Positions 44,795 through 53,015 of a stretch of 64,000 bases of DNA are shown piece after piece. The stretch is from Oscillospiraceae bacterium. Lineage in GTDB: Bacteria; Bacillota; Clostridia; Oscillospirales; Oscillospiraceae. A program made the position numbers and the translations under genes. How positions within the stretch are numbered: position 1 is the stretch's first letter; the number at the start of each line of letters is the position of its first letter. The stretch is from positions 1 through 64,000 of the forward strand of contig JAHHRV010000004.1 in assembly GCA_020025595.1 (NCBI GenBank), read 5' to 3'. The notes under the pieces are model-generated. The model worked only from the letters and a program-made list of their open reading frames with translations, was not told the DNA's origin and ran no database searches.

Positions 44795-44824
44795 ACTATA
44801 GCACCACTCGTCACAGACAGTCAA
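44795..44824 (-). promoter_or_regulatory. tctC operon promoter
   Basis: Minus-strand TTGACT (44819-44824), 18-bp spacer, TATAGT (44795-44800). Confidence 0.65.
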
Positions 44825-44999
44825 CAACTTATGAAATATTCTTTAGAAAGTTGTCTGGTTATAATCAGATTGTTGCATTTCTGTATGATTGAAAAATATC
44901 ATTTTAAGCAACTTGCACAATAAGTTTGAACCATTTATTACACAATGCCCAATCCCCCAATGCCGGGGTCAGACACAAAACAGAATTTTGCCGTCGGTC

Positions 45000-45027
45000 T
45001 TGAAATATCGCAGGAAGTTCGTATAAT
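45000..45027 (+). promoter_or_regulatory. Sulfatase maturase gene promoter
   Basis: TTGAAA (45000-45005), 16-bp spacer, TATAAT (45022-45027). Confidence 0.7.
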
Positions 45028-45056
45028 AAAAAAGTCACATACGATGGAGGGATCTT

Positions 45057-46157
45057 ATGAAATTCACCACATTCCTAATCAAGCCGGCATCCAGCCTGTG
45101 TAATATGCGATGCAAATACTGCTTCTACGAGGATGTATCCGACAACCGCACCGTTAAGAGCATGGGCATCATGAGCCAGAGCACCGCAGCGCAGATCGTC
45201 CAAAAAGCCTTTGAAGCCACAGACGATGGCGGTCATATCAACTTTATGTTCCAGGGCGGCGAGCCCACTTTGGCAGGGCTGGACTTTTACCGCAATTTTA
45301 TCCGGCTGGAGCAGCAATACGGCCGTGCCCGAGTTACCGTCGATCATGCAATCCAGACCAACGGCATGAATCTGGACGAGCAATGGGCTGTTTTTCTCCG
45401 GGATAACCATTTTCTGGTGGGTCTGTCCATCGACGGCACTCCAGAAATCAACGACCGATTCCGGCTGGATGCAGCGGGCAACGGAACCTGGCAGGCTGCT
45501 TGTCAGGCACTGCGCTTGCTGGAAAAATATCAGGTGGAAACGAATATTCTGTGCGTTGTCACCCGTCAAATGGCAAAAAAAGCGCAAAAAGTGTGGAAAT
45601 CCCTTACGGAACTGGGAAACCACCCGTTGCAGTTTATCGCCTGTCTGGACCCGCTGGAGTGCAAACGGGGAAGCACTCCCTACTCCCTGACTCCGGACCT
45701 TTACGGCAGATTTCTGTGCAGCGTGTTTGACTGCTGGTATCAGGACTGGACAAACGGAAAATATGTCAGCGTCCGTCTGTTTGATGACTACATAAGGATT
45801 CTGGCAGGTATGCATCCCAGCAGCTGTGCCGCTTCCGGTTCCTGCGGACACTATCTGGTGGTTGAGGCTGACGGCAGCCTGTATCCCTGCGATTTCTTCG
45901 TTCTGGACCAGTGGTACATGGGCAATATCAACACAACGACCGTAGCCGATGCGCTCAACTCTGCTGCCAGCCAGCGCTTCATCATCGAGGGTGCTCACAG
46001 GCCGGAGGAATGTCTGCGCTGTCCCTATGGAAATCTGTGCCGGGGCGGATGCAAGCGGGATTGGACCGAACAGCACGCAAACTATTACTGTCCGTCGTTC
46101 AAAGCATTCTTCGCCTATGCCCTGCCCAGACTGCAGGAAGCTGCCCGCTATATCTGA
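45057..46157 (+). CDS. Anaerobic sulfatase-maturating radical SAM enzyme
   Basis: A 366-residue radical SAM/SPASM protein. The SAM-cluster motif is C15-x3-C19-x2-C22 within SSLCNMRCKYCFY; QGGEPTLAG near 71 is the GGE motif; the C-terminal SPASM cysteines lie in SCGHYLVVEADGSLYPCDFF and EECLRCPYGNLCRGGCKRD. It oxidises the active-site Cys of sulfatases to C-alpha-formylglycine under anaerobic conditions. The only sulfatase in the window, encoded on the other strand 3.4 kb away, has the matching Cys signature. SD GGAGGG precedes ATG 45057. Confidence 0.93.
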   Translation: MKFTTFLIKPASSLCNMRCKYCFYEDVSDNRTVKSMGIMSQSTAAQIVQKAFEATDDGGHINFMFQGGEPTLAGLDFYRNFIRLEQQYGRARVTVDHAIQTNGMNLDEQWAVFLRDNHFLVGLSIDGTPEINDRFRLDAAGNGTWQAACQALRLLEKYQVETNILCVVTRQMAKKAQKVWKSLTELGNHPLQFIACLDPLECKRGSTPYSLTPDLYGRFLCSVFDCWYQDWTNGKYVSVRLFDDYIRILAGMHPSSCAASGSCGHYLVVEADGSLYPCDFFVLDQWYMGNINTTTVADALNSAASQRFIIEGAHRPEECLRCPYGNLCRGGCKRDWTEQHANYYCPSFKAFFAYALPRLQEAARYI

Positions 46158-46162
46158 ATTGG

Positions 46163-46195
46163 AAAAGCCCTGAGCATTACTGCTCAGGGCTTTTT
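46163..46195. terminator. Bidirectional terminator shared by the maturase and GntR-type genes
   Basis: AAAAGCCCTGAGCA / TGCTCAGGGCTTTTT; the stop codon of the minus-strand regulator (46184-46186) lies inside the stem. Confidence 0.9.
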
Positions 46196-47299
46196 ATCGA
46201 TTGTTCTGATGGAGCTGCCCTCCTGTATGATGGGCTTTAACACATAGGTATAGTTTTTGTCGTCACAGTCGTGGTTGTCAATCATCTTCATGAGGCGAAT
46301 GGCCAGCTGACGGCCCATTTCATAGCCCTGCTCCACCGAGCAGATGATTCCCTCCTTCGCCCAGTCATCCCCGGAATAGTCAAAGCACACCAGAGAATAA
46401 TCCTCTGGTACTTTTTTGCCCATTTTATCCAGAACCTGCCGCACCAGACGGTAAATGATGTAGTTACAGCAGACAATTGCTGTACATTCGGGTATGCTCT
46501 TCAGGAATTTTTCAATAGATCTCGCGTAGCTCTGATTGTGGGCTTCATCGGAAATACACCACTTGATGTAGTGGTCTTTCAGCTCCACATTGCGTTTTTG
46601 CATTGCCGCCGCCATACCCTGAAATTTCTCCACACTCTGGTAGTTATCGTATACAAAAATTCCAGCCAGACGCCGATGACCTGCATCGATCAGCCTCCCG
46701 ATGAGCCGGTCGGCACACTCCGTGTTGTTAATGATGACATGGGGGTAGCGCAGATCCTTGTAGTAGTTGTTGTAAAAAATAACCGGGATCCTGCGTCTGT
46801 AAATCTCTTTGTAGCAATCCAGATTGGGGCTCATGATGCTGGCCTTAACGCCGTCGACGATAAAACCGTCAAAATTCTGATGAACCACAGTCTGCAGGCA
46901 CCTGCGCTCATTGGAAAACTTGTTATCTGTCAAAAATACATGAAGATCCACCGATTCATCCACAAAAACGCTCTGAATTCCTTCGATCAGGTCGGAATTT
47001 GCACTGGTATCCTGTCCCTGCAGCACCAGTCCGATTTTCCGGAGGGCATTCTCAGAGGACATCTCCCGCATCAGCACCTTTTCCTTGTGGAAATAGGTTC
47101 CGCTGCCCTTGATTTTATAAACGATTCCCTCCTGCACCAGCAGATCAATGGCGCTTCGGATGGTCTCTCTACTCATATTCAGTCGTCGGCACAGGGCATT
47201 TTCCGACGGCAGCTTCTGGTTTCCGGAAAACCGGTTTTCGTCGATATATGCAAGCAGCCACCGGTATACCTGTTCCGACTTTTTCTCAGAACCTGTCAT
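46184..47299 (-). CDS. GntR-type HTH regulator with LacI/periplasmic-binding-like sensor domain
   Basis: A 371-residue AraR-like repressor: winged HTH at 1-75 (QKLPSENALCRRLNMSRETIRSAIDLL region) and a type I periplasmic-binding-protein fold at about 88-360, with IGLVLQGQ, a FDGFIVDG segment and VPEDYSLVCFDYSGDDWA. Such proteins bind a small ligand and release operators. It lies convergently next to the maturase gene and is a good candidate to control the sulfatase, transporter and maturase units. SD GGAGGG precedes the ATG. Confidence 0.87.
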   Translation of the reverse strand: MTGSEKKSEQVYRWLLAYIDENRFSGNQKLPSENALCRRLNMSRETIRSAIDLLVQEGIVYKIKGSGTYFHKEKVLMREMSSENALRKIGLVLQGQDTSANSDLIEGIQSVFVDESVDLHVFLTDNKFSNERRCLQTVVHQNFDGFIVDGVKASIMSPNLDCYKEIYRRRIPVIFYNNYYKDLRYPHVIINNTECADRLIGRLIDAGHRRLAGIFVYDNYQSVEKFQGMAAAMQKRNVELKDHYIKWCISDEAHNQSYARSIEKFLKSIPECTAIVCCNYIIYRLVRQVLDKMGKKVPEDYSLVCFDYSGDDWAKEGIICSVEQGYEMGRQLAIRLMKMIDNHDCDDKNYTYVLKPIIQEGSSIRTIDKKP

Positions 47300-47566
47300 G
47301 TCGTTCCCTCCTTGTCCGATTTTGTGTCAGGCGATGCATTCTGTCTGAATTTTCACCAATACCCCTATATTATCGCTATTTTCGGTCGCTTCGTCAAGTA
47401 AATTCCGCTCATTTGAACGCTGCGCCGCCATATATTCTGAAATCAGAGGGCACCTGCCCCCTGAAAAATGGATGCGGAATTTTTCTGCATTGTGTGCTAT
47501 AATGTCTTCAAAAGTCGAAAGAAGCCTGTAAAAGAGACATCAGGTCATTGACCGGGAGGTGCACCC

Positions 47567-48619
47567 ATGTCCACAGAGGTAAATCAGAAAGCCGCCCCCA
47601 GCAGCACACCGCTTTCGCAAACCAGATTGCCGGGAATCGACCTGCTGCGCTGTCTGGGACTGCTGTTTGTCACGGGAATCCATTTTTTCCTGTATAACGG
47701 GTTCTATAACGAGCCCCAGAAAGGCGCACTCATCTGGGTCGCCAACAGCTTTCGGTGGCTGTTTTTCAGCTGCAACGGCATTTTTATGATGCTGACCGGC
47801 TATTTAATGAGCCAAAAGCCCATGACCTCGGGATATTACCGGCGGCTGATCCCCATTCTGATCAGCTATACCCTGACCTGTCTGATTTCCTATCCCATTC
47901 GGCATTTCCTGCTGGGGGAGGCGCTGCCGCTTTCGGAATGGATCTCTAACTATTTTTCTTTTTCCAATTACAGCTGGTACATCGAGATGTACATTGGCCT
48001 CATCCTAATCAGCCCCATTGTCAATCTGGCACTGGCTCAGATCCATGAACCCCGCCAGCTTCTGGGCATCGCCGGAGTCATGGTGCTGCTGACTGCGCTG
48101 CCATCCATAACGGATCTGAATCTGCTTCCGGATTACTGGACCGGGCTGTACCCGATCACTTATTATGTGATCGGAGCCGTCATCCATCGGCTCCAGCCCA
48201 AATGGCCCCACACGCTGAGCCTGTTGGGTGCAGCTGTGGTGGTGATGGGCATGGGCCTTGCATCCGTATTGCTGACCGATGAAGGCTTTTCCAAGGGGCT
48301 CTCCTCCGGCTACGGCGGCATCTGGGTCAGCTGCACGGTGACGCTGCTGTTTATCGGACTGTACCGTCTTTCCATCCCCGCACGGGCTGCAAAGGTGCTG
48401 GCATGGGTCTCCGGCGGCTGCTTTGAAGGCTACATTCTGTCCCGGCTGCTGGATGTATGGGTGTATGATCTGTTCCCTCAGTGGCACACACCGGCAAAAT
48501 ATCCCCTGCTGTTTGTGTGCGTGACGATTCCCATTTTCCTGTTTGCCGTTCTGTCTGGGAAAGCCGTTCACAGCATCAGCCAGCATCTTGTGAAGGCTCT
48601 GAACGCAAAGCGCAGATAA
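47567..48619 (+). CDS. Acyltransferase-3 family membrane protein
   Basis: A 350-residue protein with about ten helices. GIDLLRCLGLLFVTGIHFF near residue 24 carries the conserved family histidine and the R of LLRC, and the chain has the usual serial hydrophobic helices with a periplasm-facing loop. This family O-acetylates sugars of the cell surface or peptidoglycan. It is monocistronic; SD GGGAGGTG precedes ATG 47567. Acceptor unknown. Confidence 0.8.
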   Translation: MSTEVNQKAAPSSTPLSQTRLPGIDLLRCLGLLFVTGIHFFLYNGFYNEPQKGALIWVANSFRWLFFSCNGIFMMLTGYLMSQKPMTSGYYRRLIPILISYTLTCLISYPIRHFLLGEALPLSEWISNYFSFSNYSWYIEMYIGLILISPIVNLALAQIHEPRQLLGIAGVMVLLTALPSITDLNLLPDYWTGLYPITYYVIGAVIHRLQPKWPHTLSLLGAAVVVMGMGLASVLLTDEGFSKGLSSGYGGIWVSCTVTLLFIGLYRLSIPARAAKVLAWVSGGCFEGYILSRLLDVWVYDLFPQWHTPAKYPLLFVCVTIPIFLFAVLSGKAVHSISQHLVKALNAKRR

Positions 48620-48657
48620 CCCCCTGTACCGTCAAAAAATGACCGTTTTACCCTAAA

Positions 48658-48692
48658 ATCCCCCTGTACCGGCAGTACAGGGGGTGTTTTTA
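48658..48692 (+). terminator. Terminator after the acyltransferase gene
   Basis: CCCCCTGTAC / GTACAGGGGG perfect stem, CGGCA loop, T-rich tail. Confidence 0.9.
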
Positions 48693-49148
48693 TTCCTTTG
48701 CCAAAGCCATCACAGGGTAAATTCCGTCCATCTTGTCCGTCATCTGAAAGCCGAATTTTTCGTACATTTTGATGACCCGGTCATTGTGCTTTTCCACGCT
48801 GAGCAGGATGTGCTTTCTGCCTGAGTAGGTGGCCTTCATCTTGTCCAGAAGCTGGGTGAGCGCCTCTGTGCCGTAGCCCCGGTCCTGATAATGTCTGTCG
48901 ATCATGAATCGGTCCAGCCAGACATTCCCGTCCTTGCTCATGCCATGCATTGCATAGCCGATCATCTGAGCGCCTGCATAGATGCACTCGATGGTCCAGT
49001 CGATGTCCCACGCCCGGGCCTGCTGATCCTTCAGAGATTCCTCCGGCGATTCGACAAATGTATCCTGATCGTCATAGACTTTCAGCGCCAGATACTCCTC
49101 CCGGAGATCCTCATTCAGCGCCACCAGTCTGATCCTGTTTTCTGACAT
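48690..49148 (-). CDS. GNAT family N-acetyltransferase
   Basis: A 152-residue GNAT enzyme; acetyl-CoA pyrophosphate loop is DRGYGTEAL near residue 97, preceded by the WLDRFMIDRHYQ beta strand and followed by a KMYEKFGFQ segment. It resembles spermidine acetyltransferase-like GNATs, but the substrate cannot be told. ATG 49148 (GAGGGA upstream) is preferred to the much longer frame to 49292. Confidence 0.82.
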   Translation of the reverse strand: MSENRIRLVALNEDLREEYLALKVYDDQDTFVESPEESLKDQQARAWDIDWTIECIYAGAQMIGYAMHGMSKDGNVWLDRFMIDRHYQDRGYGTEALTQLLDKMKATYSGRKHILLSVEKHNDRVIKMYEKFGFQMTDKMDGIYPVMALAKE

Positions 49149-49380
49149 AACAGATTCCCTCACTCGCTGCAAAATTCCAGTTTTCATCAATTGGATTCCT
49201 ATTATAGCACAGTTTCCTCCCTGCGGGCTATAAAATAGCAATGAATTTACTGCCGGATTTCTGGGCGCAGGCGACAAACCCTCATGAATCACTCAGCCGG
49301 GAAGCATCATCGCAGCCAATACGCTTGTCCACGAGCTGCTGCGCCAGACCATTGCATACGAATAAAATACCATTTCCCAT

Positions 49381-49412
49381 GTATAAAAGCGCTGAGCCGA
49401 TGGCTCAGCGCT
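49381..49412 (-). terminator. Terminator of the RpiR regulator gene
   Basis: AAGCGCTGAGCCA / TGGCTCAGCGCTT stem; nearly the same stem as the sulfatase terminator. Confidence 0.88.
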
Positions 49413-49434
49413 TCTTGTTTTCTTGGAAAATCCC

Positions 49435-50301
49435 TCACGAATTTTCCTTTTCGTCACCTTCGTCGGGCTTGTGGATGTGGGTCTTAGACAGCTGATCCAT
49501 GGATTTGTCGTATTCTTCGTTTGCCAGTGCTGCATAGAGAATATCGATGATATTCAGCTGAGAAATTCGGGAAGACATGGCGCCGCTGCGGAAAAGGGAT
49601 TCGTTGGCAGTGGTATAAAGTTTCTGATCTGCCATTTCCGACACAGGCGACGCCACGCACCGGGTGATGGCAATGATGGGAGTCTTGTTGAGTTTCAGCG
49701 CCTTCATGCACTCGATGACTTCAACGGTGTTTCCGGAATAGGAAAATACGATGCCCAGATCGTCTTTGGTGGCGTTTCTGGCCTGAAGCAGCTGGGAATG
49801 CCAGTCTTCGTTGACCATACAGGGCTTGTTCATCCGCAAAAACTTCAGATAAGCATCCTTCGCCGCACACAGCGATGCGCCCATGCCAAACAGGTAGACG
49901 AATCTTGCCTGATCGATCATGTGCAGGCACTGCTTCAGCACATCCCGGTCGATCAGATTTTTGGTGTCTTCCAGGGACATGATGTTCTTATAGGTAATTT
50001 TATCGATGATATCCTCCAGCGTGTCCGAACGCTGGAGCTGTTTCTGTTCTTCTTTCTTGTTCTGTTCCCGCAAAATCAGTTCATGAATGACTGCCTTGCG
50101 AAACTCCTTATAGCCGGAATATCCGGTATGATTACACATTCTGACGATGGTGGACGGAGATGCAAAGGTCTGCTTTGCCAGTTCATGCACGCTGAGCTCC
50201 TCCACAATTTTGGGATTATCCAGAATGTGCTGTGCAATTTCTTTTTCTGTAGGACTGAAAGCCTTGGAAGCCTCACGCAGCTTCAGCAGGGCACTTGCCA
50301 T
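49435..50301 (-). CDS. RpiR/MurR family transcriptional regulator
   Basis: A 288-residue protein: RpiR-type HTH at 1-80 (FSPTEKEIAQHILDNP, then SVHELAKQTFASPSTIVRM) and a SIS sugar-phosphate domain at 120-260, with GMGAS, FSYSGNT and a polar acidic tail. It diverges from murQ, so MurNAc-6-phosphate is the probable ligand and murQ-murP-mupG the target, as for MurR. Repeated 14-mers upstream of its start and an inverted repeat over the murQ -35 box are candidate binding sites. Confidence 0.9.
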   Translation of the reverse strand: MASALLKLREASKAFSPTEKEIAQHILDNPKIVEELSVHELAKQTFASPSTIVRMCNHTGYSGYKEFRKAVIHELILREQNKKEEQKQLQRSDTLEDIIDKITYKNIMSLEDTKNLIDRDVLKQCLHMIDQARFVYLFGMGASLCAAKDAYLKFLRMNKPCMVNEDWHSQLLQARNATKDDLGIVFSYSGNTVEVIECMKALKLNKTPIIAITRCVASPVSEMADQKLYTTANESLFRSGAMSSRISQLNIIDILYAALANEEYDKSMDQLSKTHIHKPDEGDEKENS

Positions 50302-50336
50302 AGTAGATACCGCCTCTCATGGAATATAGCCCCTAT

Positions 50337-50398
50337 TCTATCCTGTTTTGCCCCACTGAGCCATTGGCTATACGCCCAAAATTCTCTATCCTGTTTTG
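50337..50398. promoter_or_regulatory. Paired 14-bp direct repeats upstream of the RpiR gene
   Basis: TCTATCCTGTTTTG occurs exactly at 50337-50350 and at 50385-50398, 48 bp apart. The left copy lies 35-50 bp from the regulator start. Possible autoregulatory sites. Confidence 0.5.
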
Positions 50399-50500
50399 TG
50401 CAAATTTACCATCTAATTTCTTTTTGTTTTATTCATGTTTCATCATTTCATCCAAAAGCTTTGAATTAAATCTAATTCCTGAAACAATGTTTCTTAATAT

Positions 50501-50539
50501 TTGTATTTTGTTGACATAAAATACAATCGGCTCTATGAT
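50501..50539 (+). promoter_or_regulatory. murQ promoter with overlapping inverted-repeat operator
   Basis: TTGACA (50511-50516), 17-bp spacer, TATGAT (50534-50539). An inverted repeat TTGTATTTT (50501-50509) / AAAATACAA (50518-50526) with 8-bp spacing encloses the -35 box, a typical repressor position. Confidence 0.8.
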
Positions 50540-50599
50540 ATTTGCAGACAACGGCACGAAATTCGCCCGTAAAAAAATGCGCCGGAGAGGAGCTTTCTT

Positions 50600-51496
50600 A
50601 TGAGTCTCAGTCTAAAAAATATGTCAACTGAAACCAGAAATAAAAACACTATGAACCTGGACACCATGACACCCCTGGAACTGGTCACCGTCATGAACCA
50701 GGAGGATGCAAAAGTCCCGGAAGCCATCAAGCCCGCACTTCCCAATATCGCACAGTGCGTCCGCTGGGCCATCGAGTCCATCGAAGCCGGTGGCCGCATC
50801 ATCTACATGGGTGCCGGAACCAGTGGTCGCTTAGGCGTTCTGGACGCAGTCGAATGCCCTCCTACCTTCGGCGTTGCACCGGAAGTGGTGGTCGGACTGA
50901 TCGCCGGTGGTGAAAAAGCTTTCGTCAAAGCTGTGGAAGGTGCAGAAGACAGCCGCCAGCTGGGACAGGATGATCTTAAAAATATTCACCTGGAAAAGCG
51001 TGATATCGTCATCGGTATTGCCGCCTCCGGCCGCACCCCCTATGTTCTGGGCGGTCTTTCCTATGCTCAGGAAGTGGGCTGCCACACGGTCGCCATCTCC
51101 TGCAACCCGGGCAGTGCCATTGGCGAAGCTGCCGAGCTTGCCATTGAAGTGGTTCCCGGACCTGAAGTGCTCACCGGCTCCACCCGTCTGAAGGCCGGAA
51201 CCTGCCAGAAGCTGATCCTCAACATGATCTCCACCGCCACCATGGTTTCCACCGGAAAGGCTTATCAGAATCTGATGGTGGATGTGATGCAGACCAACGA
51301 AAAGCTCCATGTGCGTGCGCAGAACATTGTCATGGAAGCCACCGGCGTAGACCGGGAGGTCGCCAAGCAGAAGATCGAAGAGGCAGACGGTTCTGCAAAG
51401 ACCGCCATCACCATGATCCTTGCAGGCTGCGATGTTCAGGAGGCTACTGCCCGTCTGGCAAAGGCCAAGGGCCATGTCCGCGAAGCGATCCAGTAA
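50600..51496 (+). CDS. murQ: N-acetylmuramic acid 6-phosphate etherase
   Basis: A 298-residue SIS-fold lyase: GAGTSGRLGVLD at 71-82 with the catalytic Glu in DAVECPPTF (E85), a second acidic position near 114, and the TGSTRLKAGT segment near 192. It removes D-lactate from MurNAc-6P giving GlcNAc-6P, the NagA substrate. AGAGGAG lies 8 nt upstream of ATG 50600. First gene of the MurNAc operon. Confidence 0.96.
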   Translation: MSLSLKNMSTETRNKNTMNLDTMTPLELVTVMNQEDAKVPEAIKPALPNIAQCVRWAIESIEAGGRIIYMGAGTSGRLGVLDAVECPPTFGVAPEVVVGLIAGGEKAFVKAVEGAEDSRQLGQDDLKNIHLEKRDIVIGIAASGRTPYVLGGLSYAQEVGCHTVAISCNPGSAIGEAAELAIEVVPGPEVLTGSTRLKAGTCQKLILNMISTATMVSTGKAYQNLMVDVMQTNEKLHVRAQNIVMEATGVDREVAKQKIEEADGSAKTAITMILAGCDVQEATARLAKAKGHVREAIQ

Positions 51497-51581
51497 ATTT
51501 CGTACATCAACAGCACGGTTGCTGTTTTGTAGTCTCCGGCGGTTCGGAGACCCAAAAAATTTTTAAGAAGAGGTGCCTATC

Positions 51582-53015
51582 ATGACAAATCAGGAACTTT
51601 CTCTCACAATCCTGAAGCTGGTCGGCGGTAAAGAAAATGTCGCCAGCGCAACCAACTGCATGACCCGCCTGCGTGTCACACTGAAAGACAGCGGCAAGGT
51701 CGATATTGCAGCACTGAAGAATACCGAAGGTGTTCTGGGTGTAGTCGAAGACTCCACCATGCAGATCATCCTGGGACCCGGCAAGGCCAAGAAGGTCACT
51801 GACCTGTTCAAGGTCGATGCAGGTCTGTCCGCCAGCGGTACTTCCACAGACAAGAGCTGGGAAGAGAACAAGGCCGCTGTCAAGGCCGGTCAGAAGCAGA
51901 GCAAGCTGAAAGACGGCCTGCGCCTGATCGCTAACATCTTTACTCCTCTGATCCCCGCAGTTATCGCAGGCGGCCTGTTTAACGGTTTCGCCTCCCTGAT
52001 GGGTCAGATCCCCATGTGTGCTGCAGGCATTGCCTCCGGAGCCGGCTTCTGGTTCATTCTGCAGAACCTGTTCTCCCTGTTCGGCGGTGCATTCCTGGGC
52101 TATTTCGCCATCTACACCGGTATCCGTGCCGCTGAAGTCTTCGGCGCTACTCCCGCTCTGGGCGGTATGATCGGTGCTGCTTCCATCGGCAGCAACCTGG
52201 TTGCAATTTCCACCGCTTTGGGCCTGTATAATGCAGAAGTCCCCCTGGAATCCATCCTGACCACCGGCAAGGGCGGCATCATCGGCGTTATCGTCGGCGT
52301 TTACCTGCTGTCCAAGGTTGAAAAGTGGGTCCGCAAGCATGTTCCCGATGTTCTGGATCTGATCGTAACTCCTCTGATCTCCATTCTGGTCACCGGTGTC
52401 ATCTACATTTTCGTTCTGATGCCCGTTACCGGCTACATCTCCGACGGCCTGGTGTTTGTTCTGAACCTGCTGGTTGCTTCCACCAATCCCGTCATCAGCA
52501 TCATCTCCGGTTTTGTTATGTCCGCTGTGTTCCTGCCCATGGTTCTGCTGGGTCTGCACCATGGTCTGATTCCCATTTACTCCGTACAGCTGGAGCAGAT
52601 GGGCGGCGTTTCCCTGTTCCCCTGCCTGGCTATGGCTGGCGCAGGCCAGGTCGGCGCAGCTCTGGCAATCTATGTTAAGTCCCGCAAGGTCAAGAACCTG
52701 CACATGCAGCAGACCATCCTGGGCGCTCTGCCCGCTGGTATTCTGGGTGTCGGCGAGCCTCTGATCTACGGCGTTACACTTCCCATGGGCAAGCCCTTCA
52801 TCACTGCAGGTCTGGGCGCTGGCTTCGGCGGTGCATTCTGCATGCTGATGGGTGTTCAGGCCATCGCCTGGGGCCCCTCCGGTCTGGTTGCCACTCCTCT
52901 GATGAAGACCCCCGCTATGATGCTCTACTTCGTGCTGGGTCTGATCATTGCCTATGTCATGGGCTTCATCATCACCTGGTTCGGCATCCGGGATAAGGAC
53001 GTTGCCAATGCTTAA
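51582..53015 (+). CDS. murP: PTS MurNAc-type transporter, EIIBC
   Basis: A 477-residue PTS permease: EIIB domain at 1-85 with phospho-cysteine C26 (ATNCMTRLRV) and EIIC domain with about ten helices from 105, including GEPLIYGVTLP. There is no EIIA domain, so it relies on a general glucose-type EIIA elsewhere. Position between murQ and mupG points to MurNAc or MurNAc-GlcNAc disaccharide uptake. GAGGTG precedes ATG 51582; the in-frame GTG at 51573 is within that SD. The long minus-strand frame here is a shadow. Confidence 0.92.
   Translation: MTNQELSLTILKLVGGKENVASATNCMTRLRVTLKDSGKVDIAALKNTEGVLGVVEDSTMQIILGPGKAKKVTDLFKVDAGLSASGTSTDKSWEENKAAVKAGQKQSKLKDGLRLIANIFTPLIPAVIAGGLFNGFASLMGQIPMCAAGIASGAGFWFILQNLFSLFGGAFLGYFAIYTGIRAAEVFGATPALGGMIGAASIGSNLVAISTALGLYNAEVPLESILTTGKGGIIGVIVGVYLLSKVEKWVRKHVPDVLDLIVTPLISILVTGVIYIFVLMPVTGYISDGLVFVLNLLVASTNPVISIISGFVMSAVFLPMVLLGLHHGLIPIYSVQLEQMGGVSLFPCLAMAGAGQVGAALAIYVKSRKVKNLHMQQTILGALPAGILGVGEPLIYGVTLPMGKPFITAGLGAGFGGAFCMLMGVQAIAWGPSGLVATPLMKTPAMMLYFVLGLIIAYVMGFIITWFGIRDKDVANA

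Larger units (their letters stand above)
44734..45056. other. Divergent promoter region between tctC and the sulfatase maturase gene
   Basis: 323 bp, AT-rich near tctC. Minus-strand promoter at 44795-44824 and plus-strand promoter at 45000-45027. The middle (44860-44960) holds GGGG/CCCC-containing sequence (44953-44969, CCCCCAATGCCGGGG) that can form a small hairpin. Both promoters are likely shared control points for the adjacent GntR-type repressor, but I cannot point to a clear operator. Confidence 0.6.
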
